DNA of 64,000 bases, taken from Candidatus Gastranaerophilales bacterium. Lineage in GTDB: Bacteria; Cyanobacteriota; Vampirovibrionia; Gastranaerophilales; Gastranaerophilaceae. Below the pieces are notes generated by a model. The model was not told the DNA's origin. It was given only the letters and a program-made list of their open reading frames with translations, and did not search any database. Location of the stretch: assembly GCA_944325895.1 (NCBI GenBank), contig CALVCA010000008.1:1-64000 (forward strand), given 5' to 3'. Position numbers and translations under genes: made by a program. Every line of letters starts with the position of its first letter. Position 1 is the first letter of the stretch. Below are positions 1 through 7,635 of this stretch, one piece after another.

Positions 1-1390
1 TGCCATCTGCTTTATATTTTGTTCCTGTTAACTGTGAATAGTCGTCGATGTAATCTATCGTCTTGCCATCTGCTTTAAAATTTATTTCTTTTAATAATTC
101 CCCTGTTTCAGGTGAATATTCTTTAATGCGAATCTTCCTGCCATCTACATCGAAATCTGTCTCTTTGAATAATTCCTCTGTTTCAGATAAATATTCTGCA
201 GTTTGATTTAGCCATATTAAGGTATCATAAAAATTTGTATCTTTGAATAATTCCCTTATTATAGGTGAATATTTTGCAGTGTCATCTAGCCTATCTACGG
301 AATAATGAAAACATGTCTTTTTTAATAATTTCCCTGTTTTTGGTGAATAGTCTTCAATGCGATCTATCCTCTCGCCATCAGCTTTGAATTTTGTTACTTT
401 TAGTAATTTCCCTGTCTTCTGTGAATATACTTCAGCGGAATCTAGCTTTTCTCTGAAATAATAAAATTCTGTATATTTTATCTTTTCCCCTGTTTTTGGT
501 GAATAGTTTTCAACACAATCCTTCCTGCCATCTGCATCAAATTTTGTTACTTTTAAGATTTTCCCTGTTTTTGGTGAATAGTCTTCAATGCGATCTATCC
601 TCTCGCCATCAGCTTTGAATTTTGTTACTTTTAGTAATTTCCCTGTCTTCTGTGAATATTCTTCAGCGGAATCTAGCTTTTCTCCGAAATAACAAAATTT
701 TGTATATTTTATCTTTTCCCCTGTTTTTGGTGAATAGTCTTCAAAACTAGCTATCCTCTTGCCATCTGATTTAAAGCGTGTGGTCATTAATTTTTTCCCT
801 GTTTCAGGTGAATAGTCTTCAATACTAGCTATCCTCTTGCCATCTGATTTAAAGCGTATGGTTGTTAATTTTTTCCCTGTTTCAGGTGAATAGTCTTCAA
901 TATAATCTGTCTTCTCGCCATCAGGTTGGAATTTTGTTGCTTTTAAGATTTTTCCTGTTTCAGGTGAATAGTCTTTAACCCAACTTAGCGTCTTGCCATC
1001 TGCTTGAAAACCTATTTCGTATAATAATTTTCCTGTTTCAGGTGAATATTCTTTAACCCAACTTAGCGTTTTACCATCTGCTTGAAAACATGTTTCTTTT
1101 AATAATTTCCCTGTCTTCGGTGAATATTCTTCAATACTGGATACAGTCTTACCATCTTTTTGTAAGTGTGTAGTTGTTAATTTTAATTTTTTCCCTGCTA
1201 ATGTATAATATTCTGTAACATTTAAAGAACTGTCTTTCTTTATACCGGCTGCTATTTCTCCGGCTAATATCTCTGCTCCTATCATATCATCCATAAATCG
1301 CTCTTTTATACTGTTATCTTTATCGCCTGAAAATTTTATCGGTTTTGGCAACCGGTTAACTCCTACATAATTACTCAATGTTACTAACAT
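1..1390 (-). CDS. MORN-like tandem-repeat protein, 5' part (runs off the left edge)
   Basis: The gene reads leftwards from an ATG at 1390, preceded by GGAGAAAATA as ribosome binding site, and stays open to base 1, so about 463 residues of the N-terminal part are visible. After a head of about 60 residues containing K-F-S-G near residue 20, it consists of about 16 repeats of roughly 26 residues with the pattern (D/E)YSPxTGKLLKxTxFxxDGKxIxxIE. This resembles the MORN_2/YwqK repeat type; that family assignment is moderate. There is no signal peptide or membrane segment. The DNA period is 78 bp, with one 75-bp unit, and a block of three units is itself duplicated 231 bp apart (from about 431 and 662). 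Function is unknown. Such repeats usually form solenoid surfaces for protein contact. Confidence 0.85.
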   Translation of the reverse strand, partial: MLVTLSNYVGVNRLPKPIKFSGDKDNSIKERFMDDMIGAEILAGEIAAGIKKDSSLNVTEYYTLAGKKLKLTTTHLQKDGKTVSSIEEYSPKTGKLLKETCFQADGKTLSWVKEYSPETGKLLYEIGFQADGKTLSWVKDYSPETGKILKATKFQPDGEKTDYIEDYSPETGKKLTTIRFKSDGKRIASIEDYSPETGKKLMTTRFKSDGKRIASFEDYSPKTGEKIKYTKFCYFGEKLDSAEEYSQKTGKLLKVTKFKADGERIDRIEDYSPKTGKILKVTKFDADGRKDCVENYSPKTGEKIKYTEFYYFREKLDSAEVYSQKTGKLLKVTKFKADGERIDRIEDYSPKTGKLLKKTCFHYSVDRLDDTAKYSPIIRELFKDTNFYDTLIWLNQTAEYLSETEELFKETDFDVDGRKIRIKEYSPETGELLKEINFKADGKTIDYIDDYSQLTGTKYKADG

Positions 1391-1552
1391 TATTTTCTCC
1401 TTTTTTTTGCGTATTATTTTAAGTCGTAAAAAATAATATATTTGCTACCTTTATATAATCCGTTTTACATTTCGTTACGTTTAATGCATAAGTGAAAAAT
1501 AAAATTTATTAGTATTTTTTATAATCAACTCAATTAACTGCAGCTTTTATGT

Positions 1553-1558
1553 TATAAT
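1553..1558 (+). promoter_or_regulatory. -10 box of a leaderless promoter (VWA gene)
   Basis: TATAAT lies exactly 6 nt before the GTG start at 1565. No Shine-Dalgarno sequence is present, so transcription should start at or within a base of the start codon. No convincing -35 is visible. Confidence 0.55.
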
Positions 1559-1564
1559 TTTATT

Positions 1565-2464
1565 GTGAAAAAATTATTGATATCAGTATTGCTCATAGTT
1601 TTTTGTGCACAATATTCTTTTGCTGCAGTAAAATATAAAGTTAACACAGGCGGCAAAGTCATATCACCCACCGGTGCAATACAGCAAAATTCCAGCATGG
1701 TAAAAAACCTTTATAACAATTATTATGCTCCAAATTATGTTTCACAAAAAATAGCCACATCAAACTCTGTCAGCACAATTGATATAATTATGGACTATTC
1801 CGGAAGTATGGCATACTGGATTGAAGCAGCAGAAAATTCAATGTCTGCAATTGTTTCTCAACTGCCGTCATCAACGAAAGTAGGTTTACGTGTCTTTGGA
1901 AACGATAACGGGAATAACCCCTATACACCAATTGTCAATATGGTAAAATCAATTAAAAAAGACAAAAACGGTAAATACAAAGTTCAAACACAAGCTTCAT
2001 CCTATCTCGGAACTACTTCCGGCTCTTGTTCCGCTACATCCAATATTGTTCCCGTTATACCGTATGATGCACAAAAACTCATTAACGGAATGCACTCGGT
2101 ATATGTAGGAGGCTCAACTCCGCTAACATTAGCACTTGAACAAGCTGTTACATTAGATTTTGCGGGGTTATCAACAGCATTCAAGAAAAAAATCATTTTA
2201 ATAACTGACGGCGGAGAAAATTGCGGCGGAGATCCATGTGCGTTTGCAAGAGCACTTGTCGCCAAACGAAAAGATATAATTATTGACGTTGTCCTGGTTT
2301 CAGCTGATTCTACCGCCTTAAAATGTCTTGCTGATTACACAAACGGAACATTTTACAATACTGATGATATTTCAAGCTTTGTAAAAATACTGCAAGAATC
2401 CTTACAAAATGCACCTGCTGAAAATACACAGCCTTCTCAAAAATACGAATTTATAGGCAATTAA
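1565..2464 (+). CDS. Secreted von Willebrand factor A (VWA) domain protein
   Basis: A 299-residue protein with a clear signal peptide (K-K-L-L start, hydrophobic core, cleavage near F-A-A, residues 19-21) and one VWA domain. The MIDAS metal site is visible as D-Y-S-G-S near residue 78, with a second acidic motif ITDGGEN near residue 217. A Cys-rich insert (GSCSATSN, GGENCGGDPC) suggests disulfides in an exported protein. VWA domains bind protein ligands through a metal ion, so a role in cell-surface or periplasmic recognition is likely. Translation starts at GTG directly behind a -10 box. The 3' end overlaps tail to tail by 4 bp with the zinc-ribbon TonB-like gene, whose operon contains another VWA protein, so the two units may act together (inference). 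Confidence 0.85.
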   Translation: MKKLLISVLLIVFCAQYSFAAVKYKVNTGGKVISPTGAIQQNSSMVKNLYNNYYAPNYVSQKIATSNSVSTIDIIMDYSGSMAYWIEAAENSMSAIVSQLPSSTKVGLRVFGNDNGNNPYTPIVNMVKSIKKDKNGKYKVQTQASSYLGTTSGSCSATSNIVPVIPYDAQKLINGMHSVYVGGSTPLTLALEQAVTLDFAGLSTAFKKKIILITDGGENCGGDPCAFARALVAKRKDIIIDVVLVSADSTALKCLADYTNGTFYNTDDISSFVKILQESLQNAPAENTQPSQKYEFIGN

Positions 2465-3306
2465 TTCAAACTCACCTCAAAATTACCGCCATACATTTTG
2501 ACGGAAAGAGTAAATGTTTCACCTTTATAGCCTTTTGGCGGGCGTTGAAATCCGGGATTTTGTATCATTGCAGAATACACTACGTCATTTAAGCTGTTAT
2601 TATTTGATTGTATTGAAAATTTCCTGTCAATAAGATTACCTGAAGAATCAACCTTGAACGTTACCGCACAGTTGCCGTCGCCTATAACTCTTGCAAAGTC
2701 AATATTTGAAGCTATTTTATTCCTTAACGCAATTTTATACGACACTAATTCCCGACGCAAAGCCGCTTCATCAACTACAGAAACCGGCTTTTTTACATCA
2801 TTTGAAGGTGTCGTTAATCTTTCTACCAATTTTTTCTTTTGTTCTTCCGTCATAGTATTTTGTACAGGTTTTGTTTCTCTTTTTATTGAAGGGGCTGGGG
2901 TTGTTTTTGCCGGTTTTGTTGATTGTATCGGTTTTACAACCTTTTTAGGCTCCACTGTAATTTTCGGAACAAAATTTTGAGTCTGTTTCTCCGTACTTTT
3001 TATATTGTTTTCTTTCCACAATTCGTTAATTGGAGGAATTTCTACATGCTCTTTTGGCTTCTCTGAATGTTCTGCGGCATCCTCTCCATTACCAATAAAA
3101 ATCCATACAAAAATCGACAAAATAATACAAAGCCCAAATATAATCCACGATAAAATATCAAATTTTATATTTGATTTTGTTTGTTTAAATTTAACGGCTC
3201 TTTTTACTTTTTTCTCTGCAATAATTTCTTCAAAAATATTATTACCGCAGTCACAATATTCGGGTTTTGTATCAAATTCTTGTCCGCAATCAGTGCATTT
3301 ATACAT
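2461..3306 (-). CDS. Zinc-ribbon / single-TM / TonB-C-terminal-like protein
   Basis: A 281-residue protein in three parts. Residues 1-25 hold four cysteines (CTDCG and CDCG), typical of a small zinc ribbon. A hydrophobic segment at about 52-72 follows. Next is a long Lys/Pro/Thr-rich linker, then a C-terminal domain (about 190-281) with the TonB_C pattern VTFKVDSSGNLIDRKF followed by a helix and two strands. TonB-family proteins transmit force or contacts from the inner to the outer membrane. Here the zinc ribbon would sit in the cytoplasm and the TonB domain in the periplasm. It is the last gene of a tight operon, 2 bp after its neighbour, which has a related C-terminal domain. The domain calls are by eye; the energising partner is not in this window. 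Confidence 0.75.
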   Translation of the reverse strand: MYKCTDCGQEFDTKPEYCDCGNNIFEEIIAEKKVKRAVKFKQTKSNIKFDILSWIIFGLCIILSIFVWIFIGNGEDAAEHSEKPKEHVEIPPINELWKENNIKSTEKQTQNFVPKITVEPKKVVKPIQSTKPAKTTPAPSIKRETKPVQNTMTEEQKKKLVERLTTPSNDVKKPVSVVDEAALRRELVSYKIALRNKIASNIDFARVIGDGNCAVTFKVDSSGNLIDRKFSIQSNNNSLNDVVYSAMIQNPGFQRPPKGYKGETFTLSVKMYGGNFEVSLN

Positions 3307-3308
3307 TT

Positions 3309-4058
3309 TTAATTCCTGTTCAATATTTTTTCTGTGTCGCTATAATCATCGGGAGTACTGAATTTTGCCGTTTTCGAAATTTTCCAGCCGCCTTCAAATA
3401 ACGTGCTGAACCTGGTTGAGCCTTGCGGAAAATTCAAAATGTCGTGTCCCTGATAGCTTCTTATAACAGGTGCTATATATTGAATTGCATAAGGAGTATA
3501 CGCAGGAGACAGCGACCATGTTTGTATATTACTTATTTTACCATACTTGTCAACATTAAACGAAAATTTAAAAATTGTTCCTTCGGGTACTATTGGTAAT
3601 TTTACATCCTGCATAATCCTGTTCTGTAAATTTGACCGCCATTCATTCCATAAAATAACTTCCTGCTGAGCTTTTTCTTCTTCCGTCATCTGTTTTGTCG
3701 CAAACGCAGTTTCTTCACTTTCCTGCTGAACAGTATTCGTCAACAGCTTTTCTATTCGGTTTGAAAGTTTCTCAACCGTTTTTTCTCCGGCAGGTTCATT
3801 TGTTTTATAAACTTTAACTTGTTCAACATTTTCGATTTTTTTAACTTTTTCAACTTTCTCAACCTTTTTCGTGTTTAAAGTTGTTGATAAAGGTTTATTA
3901 TCCGTAGTTGACAAATTTTTATCCGGTTCAACCTCTTGAACTGTATATTCATGATTATACATTACTAAAGCCTTATGCATCTTAGGCTGAAAAATTCCTG
4001 CACACAAAGTAAACAGTAATATTATTAAAACTATTAAACTAAAAAATATTTTATACAA
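3309..4058 (-). CDS. TonB-like envelope protein
   Basis: A 249-residue protein with an N-terminal membrane anchor (about residues 4-24), a charged Lys/Glu/Val-rich linker, and a C-terminal domain with the TonB_C signature FSFNVDKYGKISNIQTWSL at about residues 165-185. Just after the anchor it has the motif Q-P-K-M-H-K, which recurs in the 59-residue protein at 7340-7519; the two look like paralogues of very different length. It lies 2 bp from each neighbour and is surely co-transcribed with them. A trans-envelope contact role is inferred from the architecture. No TonB-dependent receptor or ExbB/ExbD gene is present in the window, so classical siderophore-type transport is not supported. Confidence 0.75.
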   Translation of the reverse strand: MYKIFFSLIVLIILLFTLCAGIFQPKMHKALVMYNHEYTVQEVEPDKNLSTTDNKPLSTTLNTKKVEKVEKVKKIENVEQVKVYKTNEPAGEKTVEKLSNRIEKLLTNTVQQESEETAFATKQMTEEEKAQQEVILWNEWRSNLQNRIMQDVKLPIVPEGTIFKFSFNVDKYGKISNIQTWSLSPAYTPYAIQYIAPVIRSYQGHDILNFPQGSTRFSTLFEGGWKISKTAKFSTPDDYSDTEKILNRN

Positions 4059-4060
4059 AA

Positions 4061-5653
4061 CTAATCTCTATCCAATTTAGCTAACAATTCATCACAAGCG
4101 TAAATATCAAATTTAGTTTGACTGAGCATATAAGTTTCAGCAATCAAAAGTGCTGTCGGAACCATTGCGGCAACAGAGCTTAAAAACATTCCGCCTAAAT
4201 CACCGCCCATTTCCTGCATAAAATAAGATATATTCATTGAAAACTCTATAAATATTATACAAAGCCCAATAATAAATGAACGCTGCATATCGGTATTCAA
4301 TTTTTTTACGCCTTGCAATCCGTATATTTCAACACCATGCTTAAAATAATTACTAAATCCGTCATTTTTCAAAACATTTGAAGCTTGAATTTTTTTGTTG
4401 CAGAAAAATGCATTAACAAATGCAAAAAATGCAAATATAATCATAAATGTCGCAAGAACCAAAAATACAGGTGAAAATCTTAAACCGGAAATTCTGACCC
4501 AACCTGCTGCTTCAGGAAAACACATTGCCAAAGTGTTTGAAACACCATATGCCAAAAACGGTGCCGTCAATATTCCTAAACAAATTTCCCCGACAGATTT
4601 TAACTGCAGCATAAATAATTTGTCTTTAATGTTTCTTATCTTTGAATTACTCAAATTATTTATATATCGTTCTATCCAATTTTGATATTCTTTTACAACA
4701 ATCTCAAAATCTTCTCTATATTCATATTTACTCAATTCTTTTGATAACTCAACTTTTGCACTTTTAAAATATCCGCAAGCTGCAGCAAGCACAACACAAG
4801 TTCCCGTAAAAAACAACGACATAAATATCGCAAAAAATGTCATTGACCCGGGTGCTAAATAATACAGTAAATTTATAAAATATATAGCTCCGTAAAATAA
4901 TACGGATAAAATTATCATGATTTTTTCAGCAGCTTTACCTGATAAAGAAATTTCATCAAGTTTATTTTGCAAAAACAGATAAACTCCCTGTTTTGTAATA
5001 AGACCTACTCCATATATTATAAGCGAATACATTAAAACTATCTTCATATTAACAGGCATTTGAATAATACTACCGGCATCTTTTAAAGATAACCCCGTTA
5101 AATAATTTGCAACACCGAATGCCAAAACAATAGAAGCTACAAACAAAGTAATATGCATTACGATACCAGCTTTTGAATTCATTGAAATTTTACTTCTTAA
5201 ATCATTTATTGAATAAGCAACCTGTTTGGTTATACTAACCCTTGCTTCTTCTAATTCCGACTTTCTTTTTTCTATTTTTAACCTTACAGAAGCGTTAACT
5301 TCTTCACCATACAAATCTTTTAAATCTTCTTCCGTTAAATTTTCAGGAGAAATTTTTGTACTTCCCTGCATAACTTTTATACTGATAAACTCATCGGAAT
5401 CTTTCACCATAATTTTACAAGCCTTATCTATTTCCAATCTTTGCGGCAAAGGCTGTCCCTTAAATAAAAATTCTTGACAGTTAAACTGATTTAAAAGAAT
5501 ATATCTGTTGGTTTCCTTACTAAATTCAACCGTCAGCATAAAATCAAACCCTAAATCTATTTTATAATCATATCCGTCACGAGAAGATATATTTACCAAT
5601 TCTTTGTCGGCAAAAGTCTTTTCATTATTTTTTGTTATTACAGTAAAAGTCAT
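4061..5653 (-). CDS. 8-TM membrane protein with FHA-like N-terminal domain
   Basis: A 530-residue protein not assigned to a known family. Residues 1-95 are beta-rich and end in FKGQPLPQRLEIDKACKIMV, resembling the last strands of an FHA fold; the canonical phosphothreonine-binding residues are not evident. Residues 105-150 are charged and probably helical. About eight hydrophobic segments follow (near 164-186, 203-228, 243-266, 270-296, 355-380, 392-417, 461-481 and 488-512), with a cytosolic or periplasmic loop between the fourth and fifth. It sits mid-operon between a membrane VWA protein and a TonB-like protein and is the obvious membrane core of that set. Whether it is a channel, motor or scaffold cannot be told. 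Confidence 0.7.
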   Translation of the reverse strand: MTFTVITKNNEKTFADKELVNISSRDGYDYKIDLGFDFMLTVEFSKETNRYILLNQFNCQEFLFKGQPLPQRLEIDKACKIMVKDSDEFISIKVMQGSTKISPENLTEEDLKDLYGEEVNASVRLKIEKRKSELEEARVSITKQVAYSINDLRSKISMNSKAGIVMHITLFVASIVLAFGVANYLTGLSLKDAGSIIQMPVNMKIVLMYSLIIYGVGLITKQGVYLFLQNKLDEISLSGKAAEKIMIILSVLFYGAIYFINLLYYLAPGSMTFFAIFMSLFFTGTCVVLAAACGYFKSAKVELSKELSKYEYREDFEIVVKEYQNWIERYINNLSNSKIRNIKDKLFMLQLKSVGEICLGILTAPFLAYGVSNTLAMCFPEAAGWVRISGLRFSPVFLVLATFMIIFAFFAFVNAFFCNKKIQASNVLKNDGFSNYFKHGVEIYGLQGVKKLNTDMQRSFIIGLCIIFIEFSMNISYFMQEMGGDLGGMFLSSVAAMVPTALLIAETYMLSQTKFDIYACDELLAKLDRD

Positions 5654-5662
5654 TTAATTCTC

Positions 5663-6331
5663 CTATCTTCCGATTGCTTCTAAAAGTTTACGCTGTGATT
5701 TTGCAGCGGTATGTTCATTTACAATAATCAATTTTTTTTCACCTAAAACAGGTGTTAATTTCATTTTAACCAAATCCAATTTTTCAGGATGTGCATATGC
5801 AAATAACATTGATATTTCAGGTATATATTTTTTTATATTTTCAACGTTTTGCGGCAATGTTTTCCAGTCAATCTGCTTTGAAATGTCCCCTTCATTTTCT
5901 AAATCTCCGATTACAACAATTGAAGGTATATACCCTTCTTTCTTCATTGTCAAAGCATGTTCAAATGCTTTTTTAAGAGCTTCACCGTATGCCGTACCGT
6001 AATCCGACGCATCAAGTTTTGTAAAATCTTCTAAACTTGCATTTATTGAAGATCCGTCTGTTGGAGCACCTTCATATATCAAATAAGATTTTTCCGAAAC
6101 TTTTAAAATTTTTATTTTATCTTCAGGATCCAAAATTGAACAAATTGACCTTAAATATTTAATTTCCTCATCTAATTTCGCTTGATTTGAGGCTGAAGAA
6201 TCTATCGCAAATATCACAGCCGCCGGATGAAATTCATCAAATTTTATATTTTTTACGGCTGAAAATAAAAGTTTCCCGACTACACTTATAATTAAAATTA
6301 AAAAACCAATAATTATCAATCTTTTGTTCAT
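5663..6331 (-). CDS. Membrane-anchored VWA-domain protein
   Basis: A 222-residue protein with an N-terminal membrane anchor (about 5-25) and a VWA domain. The metal-binding motif D-S-S-A-S lies near residue 44 and a second acidic motif GDLENE near residue 143, so the MIDAS site looks largely intact. The anchor places the domain in the periplasm. It lies 10 bp upstream of the 8-TM gene and 11 bp after the glycine-zipper gene. It is one of two VWA proteins at this locus; the other, at 1565-2464, is secreted and transcribed in the opposite direction. Ligand unknown. Confidence 0.75.
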   Translation of the reverse strand: MNKRLIIIGFLILIISVVGKLLFSAVKNIKFDEFHPAAVIFAIDSSASNQAKLDEEIKYLRSICSILDPEDKIKILKVSEKSYLIYEGAPTDGSSINASLEDFTKLDASDYGTAYGEALKKAFEHALTMKKEGYIPSIVVIGDLENEGDISKQIDWKTLPQNVENIKKYIPEISMLFAYAHPEKLDLVKMKLTPVLGEKKLIIVNEHTAAKSQRKLLEAIGR

Positions 6332-6341
6332 ATCGTTTCCC

Positions 6342-7343
6342 CTAATAATTCAATATAACTTTAACATCCTCGTCAATAACTACTTGTAATTCTGTGTAAG
6401 AAGGGATTTCTGCATCAACACCTTTAGATGCTGCAGATGTCATAAGAGCAACACCGCCTGCAACACCCGCACCAATTGCTGCACCTCTCCCGATATAATC
6501 ACCGCTTCCTAACAATGAAAGCAATATTCCGGCAACTGCTCCTATTGCTGTTGCCGTTGCAACTTTTTTTAATGATGAAGTAACTTGCCCTTCATTAGTC
6601 ACATCAAAATCTATTTTTTGAGTCACTAATTTGTATGTTTTTCCATCTGGTGTCACCAATTTATTAAAATCGATTTCAACACCACCGTTACGCATCCCCA
6701 TACGTGCATGATTTGCCTCGGTCAGACTTCCGTATAAAATACTGCCTTGAGGTGCAATTACATGAGAATCTTCCATCCAATTACTTTTTAATACAGCAAC
6801 AACATTATCACCAACATTTGCCGTTGCGGTATTAATAGCATGCTGCAAATATACATCCAAGACTGTTCCACGTCCGACTTTTTTTACTGAACCCTGTAAC
6901 ACCTTTGGATTAGACAAAGTAGTTTTAACAGGTTTCTGAAATGAATATGTGGTTGACTCACCACTCAAAACTTTTCGGGCTGTTTCTGAAAAATAAGCAA
7001 AATGAGTAGCATTTTCATATTCATTATAGTCAATATTTTGTTTTTTAAGACTTTTTAAAATTGCTTTGTTGAGCTTTTTTTCGGTAGTATCTGCATAATA
7101 ATAAATGTCTTGTCCGTTCGGTTGGACGACAATAACGGCATAATCCGCACTGTTTTCATTTGATATGGCATAAAAAGGATTTTCTTTTTTCAATGTATAA
7201 TCTTTTTCTGCAAAAACTGTTTTTATAGTGTTTGAAATTGTATTTATATTAATATTTTTTAAATAATACATTTCGGCTGCATAACAAAAATCAAAAGAAA
7301 ACAAATAAACAAAAGTGATTAAAAACGCAATAAATTTTCTCAT
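6342..7343 (-). CDS. Exported glycine-zipper envelope protein (TrbI/VirB10-like C-terminal half)
   Basis: A 333-residue protein with a signal peptide (about 1-22, ending FCYAAE). The N-terminal half (about 25-130) is an unassigned alpha/beta region. The C-terminal half has the pattern APQGSILYGSLTEANHARMG, then RNGGVEIDFNKLVTPDGKTY. It ends with an Ala/Gly-rich amphipathic segment (about 265-310) of glycine-zipper type and a final beta motif (YTELQVVIDEDVKVIL). This arrangement is seen in exported beta-barrel domains related to the TrbI/VirB10 fold, some of which span or dock to the outer membrane; that link is by pattern only. Its start overlaps the stop of the 59-residue gene by 4 bp (ATGA), so the two are translationally coupled. 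Confidence 0.7.
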   Translation of the reverse strand: MRKFIAFLITFVYLFSFDFCYAAEMYYLKNININTISNTIKTVFAEKDYTLKKENPFYAISNENSADYAVIVVQPNGQDIYYYADTTEKKLNKAILKSLKKQNIDYNEYENATHFAYFSETARKVLSGESTTYSFQKPVKTTLSNPKVLQGSVKKVGRGTVLDVYLQHAINTATANVGDNVVAVLKSNWMEDSHVIAPQGSILYGSLTEANHARMGMRNGGVEIDFNKLVTPDGKTYKLVTQKIDFDVTNEGQVTSSLKKVATATAIGAVAGILLSLLGSGDYIGRGAAIGAGVAGGVALMTSAASKGVDAEIPSYTELQVVIDEDVKVILNY

Positions 7344-7519
7344 TTCTTCACCTCGCTTGTAATGCTCTTTATTGTCGTAACACTGCCGTCTTTATTAATT
7401 TTTAAAATATATTCAATAATATTTAATTGAAAAGGTTTATGCATTTTAGGCTGAATAACGCAAAATAAAACAGTTAAAACTAAAAAAATTATTCCAACTA
7501 AACAAACTTTAATCTTCAT
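7340..7519 (-). CDS. 59-residue mini TonB-like membrane protein
   Basis: A small gene that opens the operon: ATG at 7519, stop TGA at 7342-7340 overlapping the next start. The product has one hydrophobic segment (about residues 5-22), then Q-P-K-M-H-K, then a short strand-turn-strand ending INKDGSVTTIKSITS. The Q-P-K-M-H-K motif right after the membrane segment is shared with the 249-residue TonB-like protein of the same operon, and the tail resembles the first TonB_C hairpin (NVDKYGKISNIQ). This argues that it is a real, shortened paralogue and not noise. A -10 box lies 8 nt upstream. Confidence 0.7.
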   Translation of the reverse strand: MKIKVCLVGIIFLVLTVLFCVIQPKMHKPFQLNIIEYILKINKDGSVTTIKSITSEVKK

Positions 7520-7527
7520 ACCATTAA

Positions 7528-7533
7528 ATTATA
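7528..7533 (-). promoter_or_regulatory. -10 box for the VWA/TonB-like operon
   Basis: TATAAT on the minus strand lies 8 nt before the ATG at 7519, so the leader would be about 1-2 nt. No Shine-Dalgarno sequence and no good -35 are visible. Confidence 0.45.
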
Positions 7534-7558
7534 CTATAAAAACCTTAAAATACCCAGC

Positions 7559-7617
7559 TTTTTTAGAAATCAAATACGAAATTGTTACAACACAACAATT
7601 TGGTATTTTCTAAAAAA
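7559..7617 (-). terminator. Long imperfect hairpin behind the AsmA-like gene
   Basis: TTTTTTAG (7559-7566) pairs with CTAAAAAA (7610-7617). Inside, AAATAC pairs with GTATTT and AAATTGTT with AACAATTT. It lies between the stop of the minus-strand AsmA-like gene (7636) and the next operon, so it probably ends that transcript. It lacks a clean U-tail outside the stem. Confidence 0.4.
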
Positions 7618-7635
7618 CATATTATAAAACACAGC

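Noticed and set aside
1-1200. Regular 78-bp DNA repeats considered as a CRISPR array or minisatellite
   Set aside because: The repeats are open in one minus-strand frame with a ribosome site and start codon and encode a protein repeat; there is no constant-repeat/variable-spacer pattern.
2461-7343. Classical TonB-ExbB-ExbD uptake system
   Set aside because: The multi-TM protein has about eight helices and an FHA-like head, unlike ExbB (three TM), and no receptor or ExbD is present.
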